DNA of 64,000 bases from DASSFG01 sp035547915 (GCA_035547915.1 DASZTS010000072.1:62001-126000); one strand, 5' to 3'; shown: positions 1 through 13,434, numbered from the stretch's first letter. The notes: generated from the sequence alone by a model not told the origin. Numbers and translations: made by a program.

Positions 1-968
1 ACAGCCACGGCATGCGCGACACACGTAACCTTCATGCGCGGACACGGGCCTGTGCCGCCTGCCACGTCGGCACCGCCCCGCGCGATGGCGAGCCGGGCGA
101 CGACGTCGACCACGACCTGATCGCGGCCGGTCATCCGCCGCTCAAGTTCGAGGCGACGGCCTACCTGGCGAAAATGCCCAAGCACTGGGACGAAAAGGAT
201 CCGCGCACGGGCAAAGCACCGCCGCGACCCGATTTCGAGGCGCAGGCGTGGGCCGTGGGCCAGGCCGCGAGCGCCGCGGCCGCACTCGATCTGCTCGCTT
301 ACCGTGCCAAGCCCGGTCAGCAGAAATCGTGGCCCGAGTTCGCCGAATACGATTGCTATTCGTGCCACCATCAGTTGTACGGAACCGGGCGCCGAGCGCG
401 GCCGCCGAGCGCCTCGCCGGGCAACGAACCCGAGGAAGATACCGCGGCGAAGCGACCGGGATTGCCGACGTGGGGCACGTGGTACCTGTCGTTGGCCGAG
501 GTGTTGCCCGGCGGCGGCGAAGCGGGCTCGAACTCGGTGGCCGAGATCGATCGCCTCATGCGGGCGCTCCCTGCCGACCGGCAGCAGCTCGTGCACGTCG
601 CCCGCGAGACGGCCCGCCGCTTCGATGCCTCGGCACAGACGCTGGCGGCACGCGCGTCGCCAGCGGTGAGCGCCGATGACCTGCTCGCCCGCATGAAGCA
701 GCAAGCGCCGCGGATCGGTCGAGCGAATTGGGACGGCGAGGCCCAGCTCTATCTGGCGCTGGTCGCCATGCACTACGCCAAGCACGGCACGCAAACACTG
801 CCGTCCGACGATCCGCTCACGCGCTCATTGCGGTCGACGCGCGAGGAACTCATGTTTCCCGCGTCGGCGGACGACGAACGCCGTTTCGACAGTCCCCGCG
901 ACCTCGACGCGGCGGCCGCCCTGCGCGAGCGGCTGTTGCCCGAGATCGAACGTTTACTGAAGGAATGA
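1..968 (+). CDS. Multiheme cytochrome c, 5' end cut by window edge
   Basis: The reading frame is open to base 3, so the first visible ATG (base 12) is probably internal and the start lies outside the window. Two CxxCH heme c sites are visible, CAACH near the left edge and CYSCH around bases 352-366. The segments AAGHPPLKFE, KMPKHW and WPEFAEYDCYSCHHQ match AAGHPPLAGFE, VMPPHW and WPDFARYDCSTCHHE in the next gene, so the two are paralogues and the missing 5' part should carry about three more hemes. As an exported c-type cytochrome it probably transfers electrons outside the cytoplasmic membrane; the partner is unknown. Its stop overlaps the next start by 4 bp (ATGA), which implies translational coupling. 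Heme binding is secure; the role is not. Confidence 0.85.
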   Translation, partial: SHGMRDTRNLHARTRACAACHVGTAPRDGEPGDDVDHDLIAAGHPPLKFEATAYLAKMPKHWDEKDPRTGKAPPRPDFEAQAWAVGQAASAAAALDLLAYRAKPGQQKSWPEFAEYDCYSCHHQLYGTGRRARPPSASPGNEPEEDTAAKRPGLPTWGTWYLSLAEVLPGGGEAGSNSVAEIDRLMRALPADRQQLVHVARETARRFDASAQTLAARASPAVSADDLLARMKQQAPRIGRANWDGEAQLYLALVAMHYAKHGTQTLPSDDPLTRSLRSTREELMFPASADDERRFDSPRDLDAAAALRERLLPEIERLLKE

Positions 969-2380
969 GGCGGATGCGGCCGAACGGATACGTGACACGC
1001 CGGTGCGCCCCATTCGCGAAGCTTTCTCGCTGGGCCTGTCGTCTGGCCTGTCTGGCCACGTTGTGCGCTTGGAGTGCGGCGTCGGCGGATGAAGGCCCGG
1101 CCTTTCTAGGCGCCGAACGGTGCATCGATTGCCACACCCAGCCGAGCCCGCTGCGCAAGGAAGACGGCAGCACCGCCCGCGTCACGCTCACCGAGGCCCA
1201 TACGTGGCTGAAGATCGATAAGCATTCCTTGGCTTTTCGATCGTTGGAGAGCGACGATTCCAAGGCGATCGGTAAGCGGCTGGGCATCGGCGTGACTCGT
1301 GATCGCCGCTGCCTGAGTTGTCACGCGGGCTGGAGTACGGAAATGGGGCCGCCGCCACGGGCGGACCTGGGCGTGAGCTGCGAAGCCTGTCATGGCCCGA
1401 GCTCGCTGTACGATGTGCCGCACACGGCCCCCGAGTGGCGAAACCGCACGCCCGACGAAGCGGCCACGGGCATGGTCGACGTGCGGAATCCCCGTCGCCG
1501 CGCCGAGCAGTGCCTGTCTTGTCACCTGGGCAATGTGGCCGAAGAGAAGGTGCTCACGCACGATATGTATGCCGCCGGCCATCCACCGCTCGCCGGTTTT
1601 GAATTGGAAAGCTACGCGCAGGTGATGCCGCCCCATTGGCGGCCGTCGCCGATCGCTCGTCGCGACGAGTTGGCGGATGTCAAATCGGTGGTCATCGGCG
1701 GCGTCGTAGGCTGGCGCGAAGCGGTGCGACTCTACCGAGACCGGCCGGCCACCGCGGCCGGCTGGCCCGATTTCGCCCGCTACGATTGCTCAACCTGCCA
1801 TCATGAGTTGGAGCGGCCGAGCTGGCGGCAGGAGCGGGCGGGCCGACCCGGACAATTGTTGGCGCCCGTATGGCCGTCCGTGCTGGCCGAGTTGGGATTG
1901 CGACATGCGGCGCGGTGCGACGGCGCCGCCGTGCGACCTCTACGCCGCGAGGTCGAACAAGGTTTGGCTGCGCTTGGACCGGCGGGCGGTGGAGCGGCCG
2001 CGAAAGGGCTCCTCGATCGGCTCGACGAATTGCTCAAGATATTGGACGGATGCACGTACGACGAGGCGGCCGCTTCAGCGCTGCTGAGAGACATCTGCGA
2101 ATGGGGCCAGCGACGCGACCTCGATTTCGATTCGGCCCGCCAACTGGGTTGGGCCTTTTTGGTGATCGATCGGGCCGCCAACGGCGAGCTGCCGGAACAA
2201 CGCCGAGCCGATCGTCTGGGCGAGCTGCGCAGTGTGCTGTCGCTCCGGCTACCGGCGACGCGCGAGGAAGAGATATTGGCTCCCTCGCATCAGCGGGCCA
2301 TGTTCGATGCGATCGGCGCCTATCAGCCCAGCGCTGTGAACGCCCGCTTCGCCGCGCTCGCCGACGCGTTGGCCCCATGA
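965..2380 (+). CDS. Exported pentaheme-type cytochrome c
   Basis: The protein is 471 aa. I chose the ATG at 965 because it overlaps the upstream stop (ATGA); a second ATG at 974 is possible. An Arg-rich start and a hydrophobic stretch ending near residue 41 (SAASA/DEG) look like a signal peptide. Five CxxCH heme c sites lie at about residues 53-57, 116-120, 139-143, 183-187 and 275-279, with extra His residues (LTHD, AAGHPP, MPPHW) as likely axial ligands. This spacing resembles cytochrome c554-like multiheme proteins. The C-terminal 190 residues have no heme site and no domain I recognise. The protein likely works in extracytoplasmic electron transfer with its upstream paralogue. Confidence 0.88.
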   Translation: MRRMRPNGYVTRRCAPFAKLSRWACRLACLATLCAWSAASADEGPAFLGAERCIDCHTQPSPLRKEDGSTARVTLTEAHTWLKIDKHSLAFRSLESDDSKAIGKRLGIGVTRDRRCLSCHAGWSTEMGPPPRADLGVSCEACHGPSSLYDVPHTAPEWRNRTPDEAATGMVDVRNPRRRAEQCLSCHLGNVAEEKVLTHDMYAAGHPPLAGFELESYAQVMPPHWRPSPIARRDELADVKSVVIGGVVGWREAVRLYRDRPATAAGWPDFARYDCSTCHHELERPSWRQERAGRPGQLLAPVWPSVLAELGLRHAARCDGAAVRPLRREVEQGLAALGPAGGGAAAKGLLDRLDELLKILDGCTYDEAAASALLRDICEWGQRRDLDFDSARQLGWAFLVIDRAANGELPEQRRADRLGELRSVLSLRLPATREEEILAPSHQRAMFDAIGAYQPSAVNARFAALADALAP

Positions 2381-2388
2381 GCGCACGC

Positions 2389-2416
2389 CGAGCGGACATT
2401 TCGTCCCTCAGGCTCG
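2389..2416. terminator. Candidate hairpin between convergent genes
   Basis: The 38-bp gap between the convergent cytochrome and HEAT-repeat genes holds a two-part hairpin: CGAGC pairs with GCTCG, and inside it GGAC pairs with GTCC around an ATTTC loop. There is no clear T-run, so termination is inferred from position. Confidence 0.3.
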
Positions 2417-2418
2417 CG

Positions 2419-3987
2419 CTAAAGCTGTCCGCGCAGCAGCTTGCGGCCCTTTACGATGAAATACGCTTCGTCGGGGCCGACCGTGCGCCATGCGCCGCTG
2501 CTGGGGAACCATTCGGCCCGGTGGCCATCGTCTACCAGCACGCCGGGCGTCTCGTGCCATCGCGACGAGGCAACGAAATGCGTCAGGCCGAAGAAATGGC
2601 CGACCTTGATGAGTTGCGGCCCGTCGTATCCGAGCTCGATCAGTTGGCCGCGGCGTTCGCGCCATGCGGCCTGTTCGTCGGCGCTCAATTCGTCGGCCGA
2701 CCGCTCGCGGATCTCTTCATGCTCGGTGCCCCAGCCGGCGTATGCCGCGTAGATGTCGCCCGGGGCGAGATCGGCCAGGTCGGCCCGAAACGCGTGCACC
2801 AGCGGGCCGGCGATCCCGATACCCTCGAAGGCCCGTTCGCCGGCGCGGTACTCGTAGCGGAAGAGATAGCAATCGACCGCCTCTTCGTACCCGGGCCAGT
2901 GCTGCGAGCAGGTATCGACCAGCTCGAGCGCGTTGGGCGGAGCGCCGAAATAGGTGGGCAGCGCCAACCGCACGGCCAATTCGGCCGCCGCGCGGGCCTC
3001 GTGCGAACGGTGCTCGGCCGGCACCTTTTCGAGCTGTTCGACTTCCTCCAACGCTGCCAGGGCACGCAATCGCACCACCGGTTCGGCCGCCATTTCGACG
3101 AGCACCTCGGTGCCCCGCTCGTCACCCAGTCGGGCAAGCGCCGAAGCCGCTTCGGTGCGGATGCGCCGGTGCGAGAGTTCCAGTGTCTGGTGCAGCTTGC
3201 CGGTCACGCGGGCATCGCCGATGATGGCCAGCGCGTTCACCAGCGCCACGACCAGGCCCGTGCTTTCGCTGACGATCTGATTCAATTCGGCCGCCGAGCG
3301 AGCGAATTCCTGTGGACTTTCCTCGAGTCGGGCCAGGCGACCCACCACGCCGCCCAGCAGGATTCCCAGTCGATCGACGCGGCTGGCGGCCGGATGGTTG
3401 GCGACTCGCCTAGAACGCGCCAGGTAGTTCGCCAGATCGAGCACTACGGTGGCCAACGTGGCGTCGTGCAACGCGTCGAGGAGTTGTGGAAAGAGGGCGT
3501 CGGGCGGATAGGTCTTGTGCTGGAACAGCGGTACGAACGCGAGCAGGACTTCGTTCGATTCACCCGGCGGATCGCTCACCACCAGCTCGGTGAAGGCCTT
3601 CAGGGCGTCCCGCTGCCCGCTCGCGGCGAGCAGCCGCAGCAGGTGGTGACGGGCGCGGCTGGTCGACCCAAGCTGGCGGTAAATCTGCGCCGCGAGTGTC
3701 ACCGCCGCGGTATCCAGGTGCTTGCCCAGGTCGCCGGCCGTGAAGCCGAGCCAGAGTTTCTCGAGCATTGGCGACCAGAAGCGATCGTCGGAGAGACGTT
3801 CGCGCGCGGGCGATGCGGCAGTACCGATCGGCTCGGCCAGCGGCGCCAACAGCGCCAGGATGTCGGGCAAATCGGCCGGCGCGGCACTCGCGGCCAGCAA
3901 CTCGTCGCCGTGCCGCGCCCACTCGGCGTCATCCAAGCCGACGACCGCCGGAAGTTCGTGCAGTTTTTGTCGTAGAGAAACAGCCAT
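2419..3987 (-). CDS. HEAT-repeat protein, function unknown
   Basis: The protein is 522 aa with no signal peptide. The middle (about residues 100-300) is built of helical pairs typical of HEAT or PBS-lyase-like repeats, for example a segment starting RIRTEAASALARLGDERG followed by VRLRALAALEEVEQLEK. The C-terminal third is acidic and aromatic and I do not recognise it. Such repeats usually bind other proteins. The start codon lies inside a perfect inverted repeat (3986-4006) and has no Shine-Dalgarno sequence, so regulation at this site is possible. The gene stands alone, convergent with the cytochrome genes and 44 bp downstream of a small exported-protein gene on the same strand. Confidence 0.75.
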   Translation of the reverse strand: MAVSLRQKLHELPAVVGLDDAEWARHGDELLAASAAPADLPDILALLAPLAEPIGTAASPARERLSDDRFWSPMLEKLWLGFTAGDLGKHLDTAAVTLAAQIYRQLGSTSRARHHLLRLLAASGQRDALKAFTELVVSDPPGESNEVLLAFVPLFQHKTYPPDALFPQLLDALHDATLATVVLDLANYLARSRRVANHPAASRVDRLGILLGGVVGRLARLEESPQEFARSAAELNQIVSESTGLVVALVNALAIIGDARVTGKLHQTLELSHRRIRTEAASALARLGDERGTEVLVEMAAEPVVRLRALAALEEVEQLEKVPAEHRSHEARAAAELAVRLALPTYFGAPPNALELVDTCSQHWPGYEEAVDCYLFRYEYRAGERAFEGIGIAGPLVHAFRADLADLAPGDIYAAYAGWGTEHEEIRERSADELSADEQAAWRERRGQLIELGYDGPQLIKVGHFFGLTHFVASSRWHETPGVLVDDGHRAEWFPSSGAWRTVGPDEAYFIVKGRKLLRGQL

Positions 3988-4006
3988 AACCGATAACGTC
4001 GGTTAT
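3986..4006. promoter_or_regulatory. Inverted repeat containing the HEAT gene start codon
   Basis: ATAACCGA and TCGGTTAT form a perfect 8-bp inverted repeat around a 5-base spacer. On the minus strand the last bases of the repeat include the ATG of the HEAT-repeat gene. It could be an operator, a translational hairpin, or a terminator for the gene that ends at 4032, though no T-run follows. Confidence 0.4.
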
Positions 4007-4031
4007 AGCCGTTCTCGTGCGAGACCGCGAG

Positions 4032-4481
4032 TTACTGCGGGTTTCGTCGCCGTGCGGGATTGGAATACGAACCGGCCCGCGATCCGTAGATCGCTTCCTC
4101 GTAGGTGCCCCGCTTGTCGAAGCGCACCGCGCCGAGTTCATACACTCCGCCGTTGCCGCGGAACCCGGTCGTGCGGCGGCGGGGGCCTCCTAAAGCACTG
4201 CGGCCCGTGCGGCGCCCGTTGTTGCTGCCGTTTATCTCTTTGAGCAGCGTGTCGGCCGGATTTGCGTCGATCGAGCCGGCGCCCAGGTTTCGTCCGATTT
4301 TTCCGCCTCCCTGCAAATCGCCGCGCGACAGGTCGACGTCGTTGGCGCTACCCACGCCGGCGGGCTGCAAGGGATTCGGGTTCAGGCTCTGGGCGTAGCT
4401 CGCGTGCTGGTTGAGCAGCACCGCGGCGGCCAGGGTAAAAAGGGACGCACAGCGAACGAGCAACAGTCGAATGCCAGTCAT
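4032..4481 (-). CDS. Small exported protein, unknown function
   Basis: The protein is 149 aa from the ATG at 4481. That start has a GAGGG about 9 bases upstream; a TTG seven codons earlier is less likely. Residues 1-31 form a signal peptide (basic start, hydrophobic core, cleavage near SYAQ). The mature part is rich in Gly, Asn and Arg with an RRRTTGFRGNGGVYELGAV segment. No cysteines or catalytic motifs are visible and I do not recognise the family. A minus-strand TATACT box lies at 4545-4540, next to the hairpin at 4548-4582. Confidence 0.6.
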   Translation of the reverse strand: MTGIRLLLVRCASLFTLAAAVLLNQHASYAQSLNPNPLQPAGVGSANDVDLSRGDLQGGGKIGRNLGAGSIDANPADTLLKEINGSNNGRRTGRSALGGPRRRTTGFRGNGGVYELGAVRFDKRGTYEEAIYGSRAGSYSNPARRRNPQ

Positions 4482-4547
4482 AGGACAGGCCCTCACTTGC
4501 AAGGGGATATTTTTGGCGCACGATACGGCCAGTCCTAACAGTATAGC

Positions 4548-4582
4548 TTATTCTGCCGACGCGCCGGGCGTTTGCAGAATAA
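4548..4582. repeat. 9-bp inverted repeat forming a long hairpin
   Basis: TTATTCTGC and GCAGAATAA are perfect inverted repeats 17 bases apart, and the spacer holds a second pair, ACGC/GCGT. The site lies between two minus-strand genes, just upstream of a TATACT box. It may be a terminator for the FlgG-like gene or an operator for the small exported gene. The rest of the 4482-4740 gap shows no other clear feature. Confidence 0.45.
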
Positions 4583-4740
4583 TTTGCTTGATTCGAGAAA
4601 CCCTCCGTCAGAGCCTGCTTTCTCGGTTGTTTGGTAATAAGTTGCGAGGGGATACAGGGTTCGTCGACTTGGACGAAGTTGCGGTGGATTACCGAGTTGG
4701 CGAGAAGCGTCGTCGGTCAGGCTTGCCCAACCGTTCGGCC

Positions 4741-5772
4741 TTACCTGCTCGGTGCCTTGAGCAGGCGTTCGAAGGCTTTGAGCGCGCGCTCGGTTTCCTT
4801 CCAGGCGAGCAGCTCTTCGTCGAGATCGACGTTCGATCGTTCCAGGGTGTTTTGCTGAATCGTTCCCAGGCCGTTGGTACCCGGGTGACCGAATACGCCT
4901 TCGCCCGATGCGAGCGTTTCCTGATAGAGGTTTTCGCCCACGGCCAGCAGACCCTGAGGATTGAGGAACTTGGCCAACTGGAACTGGCCGATTTGCGAGA
5001 ACTGGGTCTGGCCGTATTGCTGGATCGAAACGTTCCCCTCGGCACTGACAACGACCGCCGTCGTATCGATCGGCATCGAGATCTGTGGCTGCACGACGCG
5101 GCCCGTGTTCGACGAACCGACGACGAGGACGCCGTTGGAGTTGACGGCAAGATTTCCGGCGCGCGTGTACAAGAAATTGTCGGTGGTGGGTTCTTTCACC
5201 TGGAAAAATCCTTCGCCGTCGATGGCCAGGTCGAGCGGTTGATTGGTGACCTCAAAGTTCCCCTGATCGAACATCATTTGTGTTCCCTGCACCCTGATCC
5301 CCAACCCGAGCGCCAGATTGATGGGCGCGTAGTTGTTGAAGGCATCCTGACCGCCTGGCAGTTTGACCTGCCGGTAGCCGCAGTCTTCGAACAGGAGCCG
5401 GCTGCGCTTGAAGGCCACCGTATCGGCATGGGCCAGGTTGTGGCTGATGACCGTGAGCTTGGCCCGCAGCGCCTTGACGGCTTCGCGCAGCAGACGGTCC
5501 GCTTCGTCGTGGCCGGCGGCGATGCCGTCCGTATCGGTATCGGGGGTCTCTTCCAACAGCGTTGGGGTGGCGGTGGCAGGCGTCGACACCGGTTCGATGT
5601 GCGCGGCCGGTACGACCTGGCCCTTGGCGACATCCGTGGCGGGCTTGTTGGTCTGGGCGGTCGCCTGCGCACCGCGCGCCTGGGTGCGTCGCCGTGGGCT
5701 CGTGCGCTGATCGGAGCAACCGACGAGCAAACAACCGATCACCAGCATCGAAACGGTGCGTCCTGCACTCAT
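4741..5772 (-). CDS. FlgG-like rod protein with lipoprotein signal
   Basis: The protein is 343 aa from the ATG at 5772, chosen because it begins a clean lipoprotein signal: MSAGRTVSMLVIGCLLVGC with lipobox LVGC. After a low-complexity Pro/Thr/Ala linker comes a full flagellar rod/hook homology block. It has an N-terminal helix with ISHNLAHADTVAFKRSR (compare ISNNLAN..TTGFK), the core segments LGLGIRVQGTQMMFDQGNFE and PLDLAIDGEGFFQV, and a C-terminal helix with SNVDLDEELLAWKETERAL. Classical FlgG has no lipoprotein signal and lies among flagellar genes; none are nearby. It may be a true distal-rod protein with an anchored N-terminus or a repurposed paralogue on the outer surface. The family assignment is firm; the role is open. 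Confidence 0.85.
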   Translation of the reverse strand: MSAGRTVSMLVIGCLLVGCSDQRTSPRRRTQARGAQATAQTNKPATDVAKGQVVPAAHIEPVSTPATATPTLLEETPDTDTDGIAAGHDEADRLLREAVKALRAKLTVISHNLAHADTVAFKRSRLLFEDCGYRQVKLPGGQDAFNNYAPINLALGLGIRVQGTQMMFDQGNFEVTNQPLDLAIDGEGFFQVKEPTTDNFLYTRAGNLAVNSNGVLVVGSSNTGRVVQPQISMPIDTTAVVVSAEGNVSIQQYGQTQFSQIGQFQLAKFLNPQGLLAVGENLYQETLASGEGVFGHPGTNGLGTIQQNTLERSNVDLDEELLAWKETERALKAFERLLKAPSR

Positions 5773-6057
5773 ACCAACCAATCCTTTCCGCCGCCTCGAC
5801 GCGGCTACGAGCGGGGTGAGAACCGAACGGTGGAGGAGATTACCCAACTGCCGCAGTTTTCACAATCGCAGTAGCGACGAGCGATCGGGGTTCGGCGGTT
5901 AGCCGGCGCAGAGGGGGCGTTGCGTTCCCAAGGACGATTCAGCCCTGCGGACGAGTTGGCTGCGGCCCTTCGTACCTTGCCTAAGTGAAGCCGCGCGTTG
6001 ACCCAGTCAGATGGTCACGCAACTGGCGCCACCGTCCCGAACGTCACCCGGTCTCGA

Positions 6058-7551
6058 TCATTTCCAGGCGAACTCGCCGGCGGTGGCGCTGGGTAGGTGG
6101 CTGAAACCCATGAGAAACTTGTCGACCGCGCGGGCCGCTTCGCGACCCTCGTGGATGGCCCATACGACCAGCGACTGGCCGCGGCGCATGTCGCCTGCGG
6201 CGAAGACCCCTTCGACGCTCGACATATAGTTGGCGTTACACTGCACGTTGCCGCGCCCGTCGAGTGCGAGTCCCAACTCGTCGATGGGGCCGCGCCGCTC
6301 GGGACCGACAAAGCCCATCGCCAACAGGACGAGTTGGCAGGGCCACTCCTTGATCGTCCCTTCGATCTCTCGGAACGCGTGCTTGCCCTGTTCGTCCTTG
6401 TACCATTCGATTTCGGCCGTCACGAGCCCTTGCACGTGGCCGTCGCGGTCGCCGCGAAACTCCTTGGTAAGAATGCTCCAGTGGCGGTCGCAACCTTCTT
6501 CGTGCGATGAGCTACTGCGAAGAATCAATGGCCAGTGGGGCCAAGGCGAGTCGCCCGGGCGCTGGTCGCGGCGCGGGAAGTATCCGAGATCGGGCGGCTG
6601 CGGCAGAAGCTCGAATTGGGTAACGCTCCGCGCCTGCTGACGGTTTGAGGTGCCCGTGCAGTCGCTGCCGGTATCACCGCCGCCGATGATGATCGTGTCC
6701 TTGCCCGTGGCGGTGATCGAAATGTCCGGCGCGATCTCGTCGCCCTGGTTCCGCTTGTTCTGCTGCGGCAGGAATTCCATGGCGAAGTGGACCCCGCGCA
6801 GGTCGCGGCCGGGGATCGGCAGATTGCGCGGGTGCGTTGACCCGCCCGTGAGCAGTAGGGCGTCGTAGTTAGCGCGCAGTTCGGCCACCGCCACGTTGAC
6901 GCCCACGTTCGCATTGCAGCGGAATTCGACTCCCTCCCCTTCCATCTGCTTGATGCGGCGCCAGACGCGCGATTTTTCCAGCTTGAAGTCGGGGATGCCG
7001 TACATGAGCAATCCGCCCGGCCGGTCGGCCCGCTCGAAGACGGTGACCTGGTGACCGGCACGGTTGAGCTGCTGCGCGGCCGCCAGGCCGGCCGGACCCG
7101 AGCCGACGACGGCCACCTTCTTGCCGGTGCGCGTGAGCGGGGGTTCGGGCGTGATCCAGCCCGCTTCGAATCCCCGGTCGGCGATCGACATCTCGATCTC
7201 TTTGATGGCCACCGGGTCTTCGTTGATGCCCAACACGCAGGCCGCTTCGCACGGCGCTGGACAAACGCGGCCGGTGAACTCGGGGAAATTGTTGGTGGCA
7301 TGCAGCCGATCGAGCGCGTCGCGCCACTGGTCGCGAAACACCAGATCGTTGAAGTCGGGGATGATGTTGCCCAGCGGGCAGCCCGTATGGCAGAAGGGTA
7401 CGCCGCAATCCATGCAGCGCGCGCCTTGCTCGCGCAGCTCGCTCTCGGGCAAGATCTTGATGAACTCGTTGTAGTGCTTCAGCCTCTCAGCAACCGGTTC
7501 GTTGCTGTGATGCTTGCGCGGAAAGCGCATGAACCCCCGCACGTCACCCAC
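6058..7551 (-). CDS. gltD: Glutamate synthase (NADPH) small subunit
   Basis: The 497-aa beta subunit of glutamate synthase passes electrons from NADPH through FAD and iron-sulfur clusters to GltB. The N-terminal cluster region shows CMDCGVPFCHTGCPLGN and a second Cys set CPAPCEAAC. An FAD-binding fingerprint VVGSGPAGLAAAQQL follows, then an NADPH site IIIGGGDTGSDC. The start is a GTG preceded by a perfect GGAGG at 7563-7559 with 7-base spacing. It lies 66 bp downstream of gltB and is surely co-transcribed. Length and motif order are standard. The 285-bp gap downstream to the FlgG-like gene shows no obvious feature. Confidence 0.97.
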   Translation of the reverse strand: MGDVRGFMRFPRKHHSNEPVAERLKHYNEFIKILPESELREQGARCMDCGVPFCHTGCPLGNIIPDFNDLVFRDQWRDALDRLHATNNFPEFTGRVCPAPCEAACVLGINEDPVAIKEIEMSIADRGFEAGWITPEPPLTRTGKKVAVVGSGPAGLAAAQQLNRAGHQVTVFERADRPGGLLMYGIPDFKLEKSRVWRRIKQMEGEGVEFRCNANVGVNVAVAELRANYDALLLTGGSTHPRNLPIPGRDLRGVHFAMEFLPQQNKRNQGDEIAPDISITATGKDTIIIGGGDTGSDCTGTSNRQQARSVTQFELLPQPPDLGYFPRRDQRPGDSPWPHWPLILRSSSSHEEGCDRHWSILTKEFRGDRDGHVQGLVTAEIEWYKDEQGKHAFREIEGTIKEWPCQLVLLAMGFVGPERRGPIDELGLALDGRGNVQCNANYMSSVEGVFAAGDMRRGQSLVVWAIHEGREAARAVDKFLMGFSHLPSATAGEFAWK

Positions 7552-7617
7552 CTGAATACCTCCGCCAGGAAATTGACTGTTGTTTATGTTTTCGTTTTCG
7601 CCGTTCGGCTTCGCGGT

Positions 7618-12255
<4,638 letters not shown>

Positions 12256-12258
12256 AAC

Positions 12259-13434
12259 TTATCTCCGTCGATTTCCGCTGACGAGCTCAGGCCTTTCGTC
12301 GGCCTCGACGCTCGTCGTTCCGCTCGGGCGGTTGGTACCGGCATGACCGTTCTCGCTCCGTCCTCCGCCGGCGGGCTGGCCGCCGACAAGATTGGTGCCC
12401 ATGTGATGGCTTCCATGCCCATTACCGCCGTGCATACTGCCGCCGTTGGTATTGCTACCGTTGATACTGCCCACGGGGATCGGCTCGGCCGCGATGCCGT
12501 CGCCGCCACCGTTCAGGTGAAGTGTGGTCGATTCGAGCGCCGTGGTTCGCGCCTGGCGCCTTAGGAGGTCGATGAAACGCATGGCCGCGGTGCTCAACTC
12601 TTTGCCGCGGCGATGGATGATCCCCAGCGGGCGCACCAGCTCCTCGTTGGCCAGCGGCACGGCGACGAGGGTGCCCGCCGCGACTTCGCGGACCACGGTT
12701 GGTTCGGGCAGGAGGCCCAGGCCGGCGTCGATTTCGATGGCCCGTTTGATCGTCTCGATGTTGTCGAACTCCATCACCACCTCGACATGCGCGCCGTGCA
12801 ATTCGAGCGCGCGGTCGATTTCGCGGCGAATCGTCAGATTGCTGTCGAAGCCGATCATTTTCGTGCCGTGGAGCTCGTGCAGGCTGATGTGGCAACGTGC
12901 GGCCAGCGGATGGGTCGGAGCGCAGGCCAACACCATCGGCTCCTCGCGCCAATCGAGCGCCTCGATGGTCCGCGACGATTTCGGGTAGCTGACCAATCCC
13001 AGATCGGCCACGTCGTCTTCCACCGCCTGGTGGACGCGGTCGGGGTGCAAATATTCGAGCCGCACGTTGGCTTTCGGGTGCTGGCTGAGGAACTGCTGTA
13101 GGCAGTGGTTCATGTTGTGCAAGCCGACCGAATAGATCGACGCCACGCGCACGCGGCCCGCCACCTCTTCGTGTAGACGGCGGACGCGATCTTCGACGGC
13201 GAAGTAGCGGTCGACCACCTCGCGGCAACCTTCGTAGTAGACCTCGCCCTCGGGAGTGAGGACGAACGGCCGCTTGGAGCGGTCGATGAGCTTAACTCCA
13301 AGTCCTTCTTCCAATTGCTGCACGAGCTGACTGGCCCCTGACTGCGAAATCTCGTTCTCGTCCGCTGCCCGCGAGAAGCTCCGCTGTCGCACGACATCGC
13401 AGAAAACTTTCAGACCCTTAAGCTGTACCGCCAT
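12259..13434 (-). CDS. LysR-family regulator in front of gltBD
   Basis: The 391-aa protein starts at the ATG at 13434 (MAVQLKGLKVF); an upstream in-frame start adds five residues. The N-terminal winged helix-turn-helix is typical (SFSRAADENEISQSGASQLV), followed by a linker helix and a substrate-binding domain with clear LysR signatures (GLVSYPK, EFDNIETIKRAIEIDAGLGL). After about residue 295 there is a tail of some 90 residues rich in Gly, Asn, His and Ser that normal LysR proteins of about 300 aa lack. It sits in the same direction as gltBD with a 3-bp gap, unlike the divergent gltC-gltAB layout of Bacillus. It probably controls nitrogen assimilation and itself, but the inducer cannot be read here. 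Confidence 0.9.
   Translation of the reverse strand: MAVQLKGLKVFCDVVRQRSFSRAADENEISQSGASQLVQQLEEGLGVKLIDRSKRPFVLTPEGEVYYEGCREVVDRYFAVEDRVRRLHEEVAGRVRVASIYSVGLHNMNHCLQQFLSQHPKANVRLEYLHPDRVHQAVEDDVADLGLVSYPKSSRTIEALDWREEPMVLACAPTHPLAARCHISLHELHGTKMIGFDSNLTIRREIDRALELHGAHVEVVMEFDNIETIKRAIEIDAGLGLLPEPTVVREVAAGTLVAVPLANEELVRPLGIIHRRGKELSTAAMRFIDLLRRQARTTALESTTLHLNGGGDGIAAEPIPVGSINGSNTNGGSMHGGNGHGSHHMGTNLVGGQPAGGGRSENGHAGTNRPSGTTSVEADERPELVSGNRRR

Noticed and set aside
1870..3975. 701-codon plus-strand frame over the second cytochrome and HEAT genes
   Set aside because: It changes from out-of-frame cytochrome sequence to antisense HEAT sequence and has no coherent domain.
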